Of a DNA stretch of 64,000 bases, positions 25,603-33,881 are shown piece by piece. The notes beneath the pieces were generated by a model. It had not been told where the DNA came from and ran no database searches. It worked only from the letters and a program-made list of their open reading frames with translations. The stretch spans positions 1-64,000 of the forward strand of contig JACDOE010000001.1 of NCBI GenBank assembly GCA_017656255.1, given 5' to 3'. The DNA is from Bacillaceae bacterium. GTDB lineage: Bacteria > Bacillota > Bacilli > JACDOE01. The first letter of the stretch is position 1. Every line of letters begins with the position of its first letter. The translations under genes and the position numbers were made by a program.

Positions 25603-26205
25603 CATTCCGTACAAAAAAATACGGATGATGTCATCCAGGATGTCATTTTCCTGTTTGGGATTGGTATCCTGTGACGGAAATGCATATTTAAAAAGTTGAA
25701 AACCGATTAACATGCCAATCAGGGTTTGTGTCGCTGTTTTGGAGTCGATGTCCTTAAACTGGCCGTCCCTCTTTTGTTGTTCAAAATAGGATTCAAGCAA
25801 CCGGGTTTTTTTCTGAACAATTTCTTTAAAAATAATCTCTTTGATTTCCGGATGGAACAGCGCTTCGTACAGGATAATCTTTAAAAGGTCCTGATTATCT
25901 TTAATGGCCTCAGCATTACGTTTTAAAAAATTTTTCAGTACATTTTCTTCCGATTCACCGTCCATATCAACAAATAGATCGGTAATGGATTTGACCATTG
26001 AGGGTGAAATCAGAGCGAGCAGCAGATCCTTTTTGGTTTCAAAATAGCGAAAGATGGTCGCTTCCGACACACCGGCCTCTCTGGCAATTTCTCTGGTAGT
26101 CGAGCCGGAAAATCCTTTTTGTGAAAAAATTTTAACCGCAGATTGAAGGATTTTTTGTTGAGTCGGATGGGTAATATGACCAAAATGAATCTGGAAGTTG
26201 TCCAT
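25594..26205 (-). CDS. TetR family regulator, likely of the RND operon
   Basis: The 203-residue protein has an N-terminal helix-turn-helix (about 15-60, with TTREIAREAGVSEATIFRYFETKKDLL) and a long helical effector domain of the type found in efflux regulators. It is convergent with the RND operon, sharing its terminator. Palindromes at 21044-21137 and an AGTAC-like half-site before this gene suggest it controls both. ATG 26205 lies nine bases after AAGAAGG; a TTG three codons upstream is possible. Confidence 0.83.
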   Translation of the reverse strand: MDNFQIHFGHITHPTQQKILQSAVKIFSQKGFSGSTTREIAREAGVSEATIFRYFETKKDLLLALISPSMVKSITDLFVDMDGESEENVLKNFLKRNAEAIKDNQDLLKIILYEALFHPEIKEIIFKEIVQKKTRLLESYFEQQKRDGQFKDIDSKTATQTLIGMLIGFQLFKYAFPSQDTNPKQENDILDDIIRIFLYGMKK

Positions 26206-26335
26206 CTTTAACAACCTTCTTTTTAGTAGGAATTAAGTACATCCTTATCTTATTGACGAACAGAGAAAAAGTCAAACAGAGGGCCATTGTTGTACTCATG
26301 AAGGAGTTGTCGAAAAAAAATTCCCATAACAAACC

Positions 26336-26384
26336 TTGATAACCCCATAAAAACATGTTATATTAAAAATACCCATACAGGTAT
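26336..26384 (+). promoter_or_regulatory. Promoter with CsoR/CstR-like operator
   Basis: TTGATA (26336-26341), a 17-bp spacer and TATATT (26359-26364) form the promoter. Immediately after the -10 box lies ATACC-cataca-GGTAT (26369-26384), matching the G/C-run-centred sites of the CsoR/CstR family. CstR proteins sense persulfide and typically control rhodanese/persulfide-dioxygenase genes, exactly the gene found here. No csoR/cstR gene is present in the window. Confidence 0.65.
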
Positions 26385-26462
26385 ATGTATTTTGTCACAC
26401 TTTTCATCATTTGAGCGATGAGTTCACAAAATCTCAAAAAATCTTTAAGGAGGAATCGTATT

Positions 26463-27620
26463 ATGGCAAATGCGACGACTGCACCTCGTATCACTTCTGA
26501 AGAACTTCACACCAAAATGAAAAACGGAGAGAATGTTTTCATTCTGGATGTCCGCAATGAAGACGAGTACAAGGACTGGAAGATTGAAGGAAAAACCGTA
26601 GAATCCATGAATGTTCCCTATGTGGAGTTGCTTGATGATGAGCAGATGGATGATCTGGCGAAGAAGCTTCCGAAGGAGAAAGAAATCGTGGTAGTCTGCG
26701 CAAAAGGTGGAGCTTCCGACTACATCACGGAGAACCTGCAGGACAGAGGATTTAAAGCGTACTCCCTGCAAGGCGGAATGCTTGACTGGAGCCAGTATTA
26801 CGATTCTGTCACCGTGGCTGTGGATCAGGATGTCAAGATTATTCAGGTCAACCGTCTGTCCAAAGGATGTCTGTCCTATGTGATTGTATCTGAAGGAAAG
26901 GCGGCGGTGATTGATCCGGGTCGCCACATTGATGAATATAAAAAAGTTGCAGATCGGGAAAACGCCGACATTCAACACGTACTGGATACGCACGTTCACG
27001 CCGACCACATTTCCGGTGGTGAAAAACTGGCGGAAGAAACCGGCGCAACCTATTATGTATCTTCGAGCGACCTCCAGGGAGCTCAATTGAACTACGAGCC
27101 GCTGGAAAATCATGATGTGATCGAATTTGGTTCAGCCGAGGTCAAAGTGCTGGCGCTGCCGACTCCCGGACATACCCCGGGTAGTGTATCTTTCCTCGTC
27201 AACGATAAATATTTCCTCTCCGGTGATACCGTATTCGTCGGAGGACTGGGTCGTCCGGACCTGGGTGGAAAAGTGAAAGAATGGGCTCAGGACCTGTACG
27301 AAACGGTATTTACCAAGATTAAAGATATGGCTGACGATGTGATTGTCCTGCCGGCTCACTTCGCTGAAGTCAGTGAGATCAACGACAGCGGCTATGTGGG
27401 TGCCACTCTGGGTGAAATCCGCAAAAACAATGAAATTCTGAGAACGGAAGACCGTAAAGAGTTTACCGACTTTGTGGAAAGTTCTGCATCTACCGTGAAG
27501 CCTCCGAACTTTGAAGATATCATTGCGATCAACCGCAAGGAAAAAACGGTCAGCGACGAAGAAGCCACCGAGCTTGAAATTGGTCCGAACCGTTGTGCGG
27601 TACACCACGGAGTGGAATAA
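26463..27620 (+). CDS. Rhodanese-metallo-beta-lactamase fusion, persulfide dioxygenase-like
   Basis: The 385-residue protein carries an N-terminal rhodanese domain (about 10-115) with active-site loop CAKGGAS. After it comes an MBL-fold domain of the ETHE1/persulfide-dioxygenase type (about 125-350) with THVHADHISGG, a downstream GHTPGS and SGDTVF. A C-terminal extension of about 60 residues follows. The likely role is sulfide/persulfide detoxification by oxidation and sulfur transfer. The domain order is the reverse of PDO-rhodanese fusions and differs from CstB. ATG 26463 follows AAGGAGG by nine bases; the upstream frame to 26418 is not needed. An operator resembling CstR sites precedes it. 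Confidence 0.82.
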   Translation: MANATTAPRITSEELHTKMKNGENVFILDVRNEDEYKDWKIEGKTVESMNVPYVELLDDEQMDDLAKKLPKEKEIVVVCAKGGASDYITENLQDRGFKAYSLQGGMLDWSQYYDSVTVAVDQDVKIIQVNRLSKGCLSYVIVSEGKAAVIDPGRHIDEYKKVADRENADIQHVLDTHVHADHISGGEKLAEETGATYYVSSSDLQGAQLNYEPLENHDVIEFGSAEVKVLALPTPGHTPGSVSFLVNDKYFLSGDTVFVGGLGRPDLGGKVKEWAQDLYETVFTKIKDMADDVIVLPAHFAEVSEINDSGYVGATLGEIRKNNEILRTEDRKEFTDFVESSASTVKPPNFEDIIAINRKEKTVSDEEATELEIGPNRCAVHHGVE

Positions 27621-27668
27621 CCCATAAGCATCCCCGGGTACACCCCGGGGTATAGATTCCTTCCCAGC

Positions 27669-27719
27669 GGATGGTTTCGAGTTTTGCTTGCCTGGCAAAG
27701 ACTCGAATCCATCTTTTTT
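27669..27719 (+). terminator. Terminator after the rhodanese-MBL gene
   Basis: A long stem (gatggtttcgagt, 27670-27682, pairing with 27701-27713 with one mismatch, plus an inner tttgc/gcaaa) is followed by six or more T residues. Confidence 0.8.
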
Positions 27720-27795
27720 GTATGAGTAAAGGTGTTTTTCGTGATGTGTTGGGGGGATATATCAGGGCCCAGGTGTTGAGTCGTAGGATTGCGCT

Positions 27796-27987
27796 GAAAT
27801 AAATAAGGTCCTTTATTTCCGCTAATGGTTCAAAAATGGAAATTTCGAAAATTCAGAGGAAAAAATTTCCTTTATTTTGCTTGAATACTTCGCATAATAT
27901 GAAATTCAGTTATTTAAAGAAAAAATTTTCCGCTATTTTTGAGAAAATCGAGGAAACCACGGAATAACGGAAAAGTTTTCCTCTATG
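27796..27987. repeat. Dispersed AT-rich intergenic repeat, copy D
   Basis: Contains tgaatacttcgcataata (27882-27899), identical to copy B, with flanking ggaaaaaatttcc, ttttccgctattttt and aacggaaaagttttcc blocks. It fills most of the 416-bp convergent region between the persulfide enzyme and the P450 gene. No coding potential was seen in the region. Confidence 0.65.
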
Positions 27988-28036
27988 CGTGGTATGGGAT
28001 GGCAGCCCAAAAACTCAACCTGGCAGACGTTATCTC

Positions 28037-29380
28037 TTACCGCTTGAGCACCTTCATATATAACCCGTTTTTGGGGCGAAGCGTGATCAGCGGTTCAGGT
28101 TCCACCGGGTGATGGTTGTCGATGAGACGCAACTTAAATTTCTGCCCGATTACGGCCAGCAACAAGGTGGACTCCAGAAGGGCAAAATGGTTCCCGATAC
28201 AGACCCTTGGGCCTCCCCCGAACGGGAAATAGGCAAAGGGCGGGTTTTTCTCAAGCAGATCCCCTGCAAAACGCTCCGGCATGAAGCGATCGGGTTGCTC
28301 GTAATATTTGGGATTGCGGTGCATGACGTATTGACTCATTAACAGGGTATCCCCTTTATCAAATGAATGACCGCCGATCTCCACTTCTCTGAGGGCTTCT
28401 CTTCCGATAATCCAGGCTGCCGGGTAAAGGCGCATGCTTTCCTGAATGACTTGCCGCGTATAGGTTAGCCGGGATACATCATCCGCGGTCGGAAGCCGAT
28501 TGCCAAGGACCCGGTCCAGCTCAACATGGAATTTTTGTTCCACTTCCGGATGTTGAGAGAGAAGGTACCAGGTCCAGGACAGGGTATTGGCCGTGGTTTC
28601 ATGGCCCGCCAGAAAAATGGTCATGACCTGATCGCGTATCAGTTCGTCGGTCAGGCCGGTACCGCTTTTTTCATCCCGTGCATTCATCAGCATTGATAGC
28701 AGGTCACCATTATCCTGCGGTCCGTTTTGCCGGCGTTCCTCCAGAATGGTGTAAATGGCTTGATTCAATGTTTGTCCGGCTCGTTTGAATTGGCGGTTTC
28801 GCCGGGTGGGGATCCGATCCGGGATATCAATCAGGGTACGGGTTTTATCAATGATGTATTTCAGACCTACTTCCAGTGCTTTCCCGATATCATGGGGGTC
28901 CTGTTTCATGTCGATACTGAACATGGTTCTGACAATAATCCGAAGCGTCACATCCATCATATCCCGGGTGATGTTTCGCTGTTCTCCGTCCTGCCAGCTG
29001 TCCGCCAGTTTTTCCCCGTATTCTGCCATGGTATCTGCATATTGACTGATCCGGTCCGGTTTAAAGGCCGGCTGCATCAGGCGCCGCTGACGCATATGTT
29101 CTTTTCCTTCACTGGTGAGAAGGCCTTCCCCCAGAAATTTTTTGGCAATCTGTAGCCCCAGTGATTTCCGGAAAGCGTCCTTTTTGTCCACCAGAACTTC
29201 TTTGATATAGTCCGGATGGTTAATGAGATACACGTGGCGGGTGGGGCCAAGACGGATGCGGACCATATCACCGTATTTATGTGCTGATTCAGTCAGAAAC
29301 GCCAGCGGTTCATTTCTGAATCTGAACAGATTCCCTGTTATCGGAAACCCCTTCGGGCCAGGTATCTTGACAGTCTGCAT
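28037..29380 (-). CDS. Cytochrome P450
   Basis: The 447-residue haem monooxygenase shows all P450 landmarks: a proline-rich start (IPGPKGFPITGN), I-helix AGHETTANTLSW, K-helix ExxR in QESMRLYP, the PERF motif and the haem loop FPFGGGPRVCIG with ligand Cys394. The length and lack of a membrane anchor or fused reductase indicate a soluble stand-alone enzyme needing separate redox partners, none of which is adjacent. It resembles fatty-acid or terpenoid hydroxylases of the CYP4/CYP102-like clan, but the substrate is not predictable. It is divergent from the SnoaL-like gene, with a strong inverted repeat between. Confidence 0.88.
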   Translation of the reverse strand: MQTVKIPGPKGFPITGNLFRFRNEPLAFLTESAHKYGDMVRIRLGPTRHVYLINHPDYIKEVLVDKKDAFRKSLGLQIAKKFLGEGLLTSEGKEHMRQRRLMQPAFKPDRISQYADTMAEYGEKLADSWQDGEQRNITRDMMDVTLRIIVRTMFSIDMKQDPHDIGKALEVGLKYIIDKTRTLIDIPDRIPTRRNRQFKRAGQTLNQAIYTILEERRQNGPQDNGDLLSMLMNARDEKSGTGLTDELIRDQVMTIFLAGHETTANTLSWTWYLLSQHPEVEQKFHVELDRVLGNRLPTADDVSRLTYTRQVIQESMRLYPAAWIIGREALREVEIGGHSFDKGDTLLMSQYVMHRNPKYYEQPDRFMPERFAGDLLEKNPPFAYFPFGGGPRVCIGNHFALLESTLLLAVIGQKFKLRLIDNHHPVEPEPLITLRPKNGLYMKVLKR

Positions 29381-29483
29381 GTCAGATCACCCCTTTAAAA
29401 TTTCCTGCAAAACATGAAAATTTATCCGTCTTTTCTATTCTCTTATTTTACCATGTTACAATAGAGGTGAGGAAATCAGCGTT

Positions 29484-29515
29484 GTTACATCCATACTCAC
29501 GGGTATGGGTGTAAC
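29484..29515. promoter_or_regulatory. Inverted repeat between P450 and SnoaL-like genes
   Basis: Thirteen-base arms (gttacatccatac, 29484-29496; gtatgggtgtaac, 29503-29515) differ by one wobble and flank a 6-base centre. It lies in the 197-bp divergent intergenic region, 62 bases before the ATG of the + strand gene. It could be an operator for both genes or an RNA hairpin in the leader of the SnoaL-like gene. Confidence 0.5.
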
Positions 29516-29577
29516 ATAGGTATTGGAAAATGGCCGATACCTACCGCCGGTGAAAAAGCGAAAAAGGAGAGTGAAAC

Positions 29578-30015
29578 ATGAACACGCCTCAGAAAGAAGT
29601 GGTACGCCGCTGGTTTCATGAAGTGTTTACGAATGGCAATATCGAGGTGCTGAAGGAGATAACAAAAGAAGATTTTGTCGTCCATGCACCGGGTGAAGCG
29701 GAAGGCAATCAGGGCCGGGAACAATTTGTTGAATGGCTGAACTGGTATCGCAGTGCTTTTGCGGATGATCAGTGGACCATTGAAGATATGATTGAAGAGG
29801 GAAACAAAGTGGCAGCCCGTTATACCGGCCACACCACTTACCGGGGTGGGCTATTCAACATTCCGTCACGCAATCAGCGGATCAGGGAGACCGGTATCAT
29901 CATTTTTCACTTTGAAGACGGAATGATCAAGGAAATGTGGCCGGAAATGAGTGATTTGCAGGTGATGCAACAACTGGGAGCTTTTCCGGATGGGGATGGG
30001 AAGCAGCCATCTTAA
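29578..30015 (+). CDS. SnoaL-like ester cyclase / NTF2-fold protein
   Basis: The 145-residue protein belongs to the SnoaL/NTF2-like alpha+beta barrel superfamily: VVRRWFHEVFTNGNIEVLKE at the start, then DFVVHAPG, WTIEDMIEEGNKVAARYTGHTTY and IIIFHFEDGMIKEMWPEMS. Members include polyketide cyclases and many uncharacterised hydratase-like proteins, so the name does not fix a reaction. It follows a good AAAGGAGAG site and is 78 bases upstream of the short-chain dehydrogenase gene, with which it probably shares a transcript. Confidence 0.75.
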   Translation: MNTPQKEVVRRWFHEVFTNGNIEVLKEITKEDFVVHAPGEAEGNQGREQFVEWLNWYRSAFADDQWTIEDMIEEGNKVAARYTGHTTYRGGLFNIPSRNQRIRETGIIIFHFEDGMIKEMWPEMSDLQVMQQLGAFPDGDGKQPS

Positions 30016-30093
30016 ATCTCACAGCTGACATCGGTTTCCTGTGAACATTAAATCTTGATGTTGTTTCAGACCAAAATCGGGAGGTTGGATAAA

Positions 30094-30837
30094 ATGAGGC
30101 GGTTACAGGAGCGTGTTGCCATCATCACCGGAGGGGCCAATGGTATTGGGAGAGAAACGGCTTATACATTTTCAAAAGAAGGCGCCCAAGTCGTGGTGGC
30201 GGATTTCGATGAGGAAGCCGGAAAAGAGCTGGTGGCTTACCTGAAAGAGATGAACGGTGAAGCAATGTTTGTTCAGGTGGATGTGTCGGATGCTGATAGT
30301 GTGAACCGGATGGTCGATACGGTGATTCAGGCGTACGGCCGAATCGATGTGTTGATCAATAACGCCGGGATTACCCGGGACGCAATGCTGACCTGTCTGT
30401 CGGAGGAAGACTGGAAAAAGGTACTGGATGTAAACCTGACCGGGGTATTTAACTGTACAAAGGCCGTTGCCCCTCATATGATTGAGCAGGGAAAAGGCAA
30501 GATTATCAATACATCTTCCATTTCAGGTGTATACGGTAATATCGGACAGACTAACTATGCCGCTTCCAAGGCGGGTGTGGTCGGACTGACCCGGACCTGG
30601 GCCAAGGAACTGGGACAGAAGGGAATCAACGTAAACGCGGTGGCACCCGGTTTCATTCAGACCGATATGGTGGCCGATGTTCCGGAAAAGGTGATTGAGA
30701 GAATGCTTGAGCAGATTCCGATTCAACGGCTGGGACGTCCTGTTGATGTGGCAAAGGCTTATCTCTATCTGGCATCGGATGATGCCGATTATGTGAACGG
30801 AACGGTGCTGCATGTGGACGGGGGAATCATGATGTAG
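30094..30837 (+). CDS. Short-chain dehydrogenase/reductase, FabG-like
   Basis: The 247-residue Rossmann-fold oxidoreductase has the cofactor motif TGGANGIG (12-19), NNAG (89-92), and the catalytic Ser in SSISG (141-145), Tyr155 and Lys159 (YAASK). A classic FabG-like C-terminus follows. It resembles 3-oxoacyl-ACP reductases, but its isolation from fatty-acid genes and its SnoaL-like and P450 neighbours suggest an accessory alcohol/ketone or acyl-CoA reductase. Asp38 after the second beta-strand (VVVADFD) would usually favour NAD(H). ATG 30094 is nine bases after GGGAGG. Confidence 0.85.
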   Translation: MRRLQERVAIITGGANGIGRETAYTFSKEGAQVVVADFDEEAGKELVAYLKEMNGEAMFVQVDVSDADSVNRMVDTVIQAYGRIDVLINNAGITRDAMLTCLSEEDWKKVLDVNLTGVFNCTKAVAPHMIEQGKGKIINTSSISGVYGNIGQTNYAASKAGVVGLTRTWAKELGQKGINVNAVAPGFIQTDMVADVPEKVIERMLEQIPIQRLGRPVDVAKAYLYLASDDADYVNGTVLHVDGGIMM

Positions 30838-30978
30838 AACTGGTTTGCAGGTAATCATGCGGGGCGGGATAACCTGTATGCTTTTTGAGAAACCTGTTGA
30901 TAAAAATTCACCGAGAATAACAGGGAGGACATGGGGTCAAAATTTACAGGGTTGATAGATGGAGAGGGTGTGTCAATC

Positions 30979-31557
30979 ATGTCAAAACGGGCACGTGTGG
31001 CAGTCATGGTGGGATTCGCAGCTGCCTTATGGATGATCTTCTTTCTCTGGCAGGAAAACAGGGACATGACAGAACGTTATCAGATCCATCTCAAAACGGA
31101 GTTGCATGAAGCGCTGATCCAACTTAATCGTGCACTGGATGCTGTCGGACAAACCGTCAGCACCTATCCGGACATTGATACTCGAAACAACATTGAACAG
31201 CTCCTGTTTGAAAGATTGTTACAGGAAAACCTGAAGGATCTGGAAAAAAGCGGCTACAATGCTTTTACAACCCTGTCAAAACTGGATCCTCAGCATCAAT
31301 ATCCGTTAAATATCAATGTGGAAACGCTGGCTTACCGGACGAGCGACAACATCCAGCAAATATTTTCAGCTGGTCAAGTGAGTGACGGGACGGCAGGCCA
31401 GCTGGCCCAAACCATTGAAAATTATGCAGACGAACTGAGCGATCTGGTGTGGCAAGACGGCACGGAAAGCGTACTGGCTGCGCAAAACCAGCAGCAAATT
31501 GTGAACACACTAAACCAACTGGATCAGGAATTGACGGAACTGCTCAATAGCCGGTAA
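30979..31557 (+). CDS. Membrane-anchored protein of unknown function
   Basis: The 192-residue protein has a basic N-terminus (MSKRAR), one transmembrane helix (about 7-25) and a hydrophilic helical extracytoplasmic domain. That domain contains regular hydrophobic spacing (YADELSDLVW, IVNTLNQLDQELTELL), suggesting helical bundles. I do not recognise a family, although the architecture resembles germination/spore-associated YpeB-like N-termini; that is a loose resemblance only. The ATG at 30979 follows GGAGAGGG. A hairpin shared with convergent sspI follows the stop. Confidence 0.55.
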   Translation: MSKRARVAVMVGFAAALWMIFFLWQENRDMTERYQIHLKTELHEALIQLNRALDAVGQTVSTYPDIDTRNNIEQLLFERLLQENLKDLEKSGYNAFTTLSKLDPQHQYPLNINVETLAYRTSDNIQQIFSAGQVSDGTAGQLAQTIENYADELSDLVWQDGTESVLAAQNQQQIVNTLNQLDQELTELLNSR

Positions 31558-31584
31558 TCTTCCCACCCTTCGACCTATAAAACA

Positions 31585-31615
31585 AGACTTCCGCCGGACC
31601 AGCTGGCGGAAGTCT
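31585..31615. terminator. Hairpin terminator between convergent genes (sspI side)
   Basis: A perfect 11-bp stem (31585-31595 with 31605-31615) with a 9-base loop. The T-rich flank is on the minus strand, so it mainly terminates sspI, 22 bases away. Confidence 0.65.
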
Positions 31616-31636
31616 ATCACAGGGGTTATGGGTTGG

Positions 31637-31855
31637 TTAAAGCTTTAAATTGGCTTCAAGGGTTTCGATGATATTATTTTTTTCATTTTCACTGATATTA
31701 TTCCACATCACTTCAAACAACACGCCGAGTCCGGGAAGTGTCTTTTCTTCTCCCTTTTCAATGGCATCGACGATGGTCATCCGAATCTCTTCCTGGGACG
31801 AATTTTCCATGTTTTTGATCACAGCCTCTCGCAAATCTATGTCTTCCGGATTCAT
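31637..31855 (-). CDS. sspI: Small acid-soluble spore protein SspI
   Basis: The 72-residue protein matches SspI closely: LREAVIKNMENSSQEEIRMT, then IVDAIEKGEEKTLPGLGVLF and EVMWNNISENEK. It is a minor spore-core protein made in the forespore under sigma-G. Its position just upstream of the trmH-type/pheST block is as in other Bacillales. It supports an endospore-forming host. Confidence 0.92.
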   Translation of the reverse strand: MNPEDIDLREAVIKNMENSSQEEIRMTIVDAIEKGEEKTLPGLGVLFEVMWNNISENEKNNIIETLEANLKL

Positions 31856-31964
31856 CTGTCTGCCTCCTCATTCTTTATTCCTTTTTATTTTGCACGGGTG
31901 TCCACAAATTCATCCCTGTTTTGCGTGATTCTACCGGATTTCACCCCCCTTTACCATAATCATT

Positions 31965-31994
31965 TTGTAAAAAATCGACCGGTACTGTTATAAT
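31965..31994 (+). promoter_or_regulatory. Promoter of ktrA
   Basis: TTGTAA (31965-31970), an 18-bp spacer and a perfect TATAAT (31989-31994) preceded by TGT, an extended -10 motif. Transcription would start about 25 bases before the ktrA ATG. Confidence 0.65.
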
Positions 31995-32025
31995 GGGGTT
32001 TGGAACGAGAAGAGAGGTGTTGGTT

Positions 32026-32679
32026 ATGGCCAAACAATTCGCTGTAATCGGGCTGGGACGATTCGGTTCCAGTGTCGCGAGAACGCTTTATGAACAGGGA
32101 TATGATGTGATGGCAATCGACTCCAGCGAGGAGCGAATCGAAGATAATATTAATCACGTCACCCACGCTGTACAGGCGGATACCACCGATGAAGCCGCGT
32201 TAAAAGAACTGGGGATCCGCAACTTTGACGTCGTCGTTGTCGCGATTGGCCAGGATATTCAGGCCAGTATTCTGACAACGCTGGTTCTCAAAGAACTGGG
32301 GGTCAAAAATATAGTAGTGAAAGCACAGAACGAACGGCACGGACAGGTACTCTACCGGGTCGGAGCCAACCGCGTGGTTTTTCCGGAACGGGATATGGGC
32401 GTGCGGGTGGCGCATAATCTGATCTCCCCCAATGTGCTGGACTTCATTGAACTGGCGGAAGACTACAGTGTGGCGGAAGTGATGGCCACCGAAAAAATGA
32501 TCGGCAAAAGCTTGATGGATCTTAATATCAGGGCCAGATACGGAGCCAACGTCGTGGCGATCAAAAGTGGCGAGAAAATCAATATTGCACCCAAAGCGGA
32601 AGATATCATCAAGAAGGGAGACCTGCTGGTTTTAATCGGCCATAACGACGACCTGGCCAAATTGGAGGCTGAAGGATAA
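32026..32679 (+). CDS. ktrA: Potassium uptake regulatory subunit KtrA
   Basis: The 217-residue protein has an RCK N-domain with the dinucleotide-binding motif GLGRFGSSVA (about 9-18) and acidic end Asp in VMAIDSSEERI, and an RCK C-domain (about 135-217; SVAEVMATEKMIGKSLMDLN). KtrA rings gate the KtrB potassium channel in response to ATP/ADP, and the C-domain binds c-di-AMP in relatives. No ktrB is adjacent, so the partner is encoded elsewhere. ATG 32026 follows AGAGAGG; the earlier frame to 31993 overlaps the promoter. Confidence 0.88.
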   Translation: MAKQFAVIGLGRFGSSVARTLYEQGYDVMAIDSSEERIEDNINHVTHAVQADTTDEAALKELGIRNFDVVVVAIGQDIQASILTTLVLKELGVKNIVVKAQNERHGQVLYRVGANRVVFPERDMGVRVAHNLISPNVLDFIELAEDYSVAEVMATEKMIGKSLMDLNIRARYGANVVAIKSGEKINIAPKAEDIIKKGDLLVLIGHNDDLAKLEAEG

Positions 32680-32682
32680 ACG

Positions 32683-33483
32683 GTGAAAGTACTGGAATCT
32701 CTGCATCATCCACTGGTGAAAACATGGAGTAAATTGCTCCGCAAAAAAGGAAGGGAACAGCAGCAGGCTTATTTGATCGAGGGAGAACACCTGATTGAAG
32801 AAGCGCTGGAATCGGGCGTCCGTCTTGAGGCAATCCTGTTTCAACAGGATCGGGAGATTCCCCCTGCTATTCAGAAACGTCTGCATGATCAAAGGGTGCT
32901 TTATGCTGCGTCAGAACGGGTAATTGAACGCCTGTCGGACACCCGAACCCCGCAGGGCATTGTGGCGGTTGTGCACCGGCCGGACCCGGACAGGCTGTCC
33001 ATCCAGATGGAGGAGGTCCTGTCCCGGGATAGATTTTTTCTGTTGCTACTGGATCGAATCCAGGACCCGGGCAATCTGGGAACGATGATTCGAACGGCGG
33101 ATGCAGCCGGGTTGGATGGCGTTGTGCTGGGAAACGGAACAGTAGATCTGTACAATCCCAAGACGGTACGTGCCTCGATGGGTTCCCTTTTTCATATCCC
33201 GGTTGTATCCGGTAATCTGTCAGAATGGATCGGCCGAATCCGGGAAAAAGGGGGAACCGTGCTCGGTACCAGTCTCGATGAGGCGGTTCCGTATTCGGAT
33301 CCTGTTTTTACAGAGCAATCAGCGATCATCATCGGCAATGAAGGGCAGGGGGTTGATCCCGAAATACTGCAACAGGCTGATGTAAGGGTTAAAATCCCGA
33401 TCTATGGACGGGCAGAATCCCTGAATGCGGCCGCCGCCACTGCAGTGCTGTTGTATGAAGGGGTGCGGCAGATTCGTTCCTAG
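32683..33483 (+). CDS. TrmH/SpoU family RNA methyltransferase (YsgA-like)
   Basis: The 266-residue protein has an N-terminal SpoU substrate-binding domain (about 1-90) and a SPOUT methyltransferase domain with the knot motifs LLDRIQDPGNLGTMIRTADA, IIIGNEGQGV and IPIYGRAESLNAAAATAVLLYE. It methylates a ribose 2'-hydroxyl in rRNA or tRNA; in B. subtilis the equivalent gene ysgA also precedes pheS. Translation starts at a GTG three bases after the ktrA stop, so the two genes are probably coupled. The T-box leader of pheS follows. Confidence 0.88.
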   Translation: MKVLESLHHPLVKTWSKLLRKKGREQQQAYLIEGEHLIEEALESGVRLEAILFQQDREIPPAIQKRLHDQRVLYAASERVIERLSDTRTPQGIVAVVHRPDPDRLSIQMEEVLSRDRFFLLLLDRIQDPGNLGTMIRTADAAGLDGVVLGNGTVDLYNPKTVRASMGSLFHIPVVSGNLSEWIGRIREKGGTVLGTSLDEAVPYSDPVFTEQSAIIIGNEGQGVDPEILQQADVRVKIPIYGRAESLNAAAATAVLLYEGVRQIRS

Positions 33484-33544
33484 GCAGGGTTGCAACCTTT
33501 TCCTGTTTTCAGTATAATTATTGGCAATCTGAGGAACGTGTCAT

Positions 33545-33838
33545 GTCAAAAATTTGCATAAAGCCAAAGGCTGAGACGGAGACGAGTAAACAGCAACCGG
33601 CTTTGCAGGGAGAAGGAGCCAGGGACTGAAAGCTCCTTCAAGTACGGACTGTTGAAATTCACTCCTGAGCCGTCCTTTGAACGCAGCCCCCGTGGCCGTC
33701 CAGTAGAAGGAACCGGATCGATTCCGTTATCGAATGAAGGGAGACGTCCTTTCCTTTTTTAATAAAAGGAGGGAGGTCTAAAAAGGGTGGTACCGCGAGC
33801 TTTTCGTCCCTTTATGGGAGACGGGAAGCTCTTTTTTA
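33545..33838 (+). ncRNA. Phenylalanine T-box riboswitch
   Basis: A T-box leader senses uncharged tRNA-Phe. The stem I region spans about 33570-33680 and contains the specifier codon TTC (33658-33660) after the conserved GAA of the specifier loop. The T-box sequence gggtggtaccgcg is at 33785-33797, and the competing terminator hairpin (33797-33831) is followed by six T residues. Uncharged tRNA would favour readthrough into pheS. Confidence 0.92.
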
Positions 33839-33881
33839 TTCGGATGAAAAACAGATGACTAAAACAGACTGGAGGATGGAT

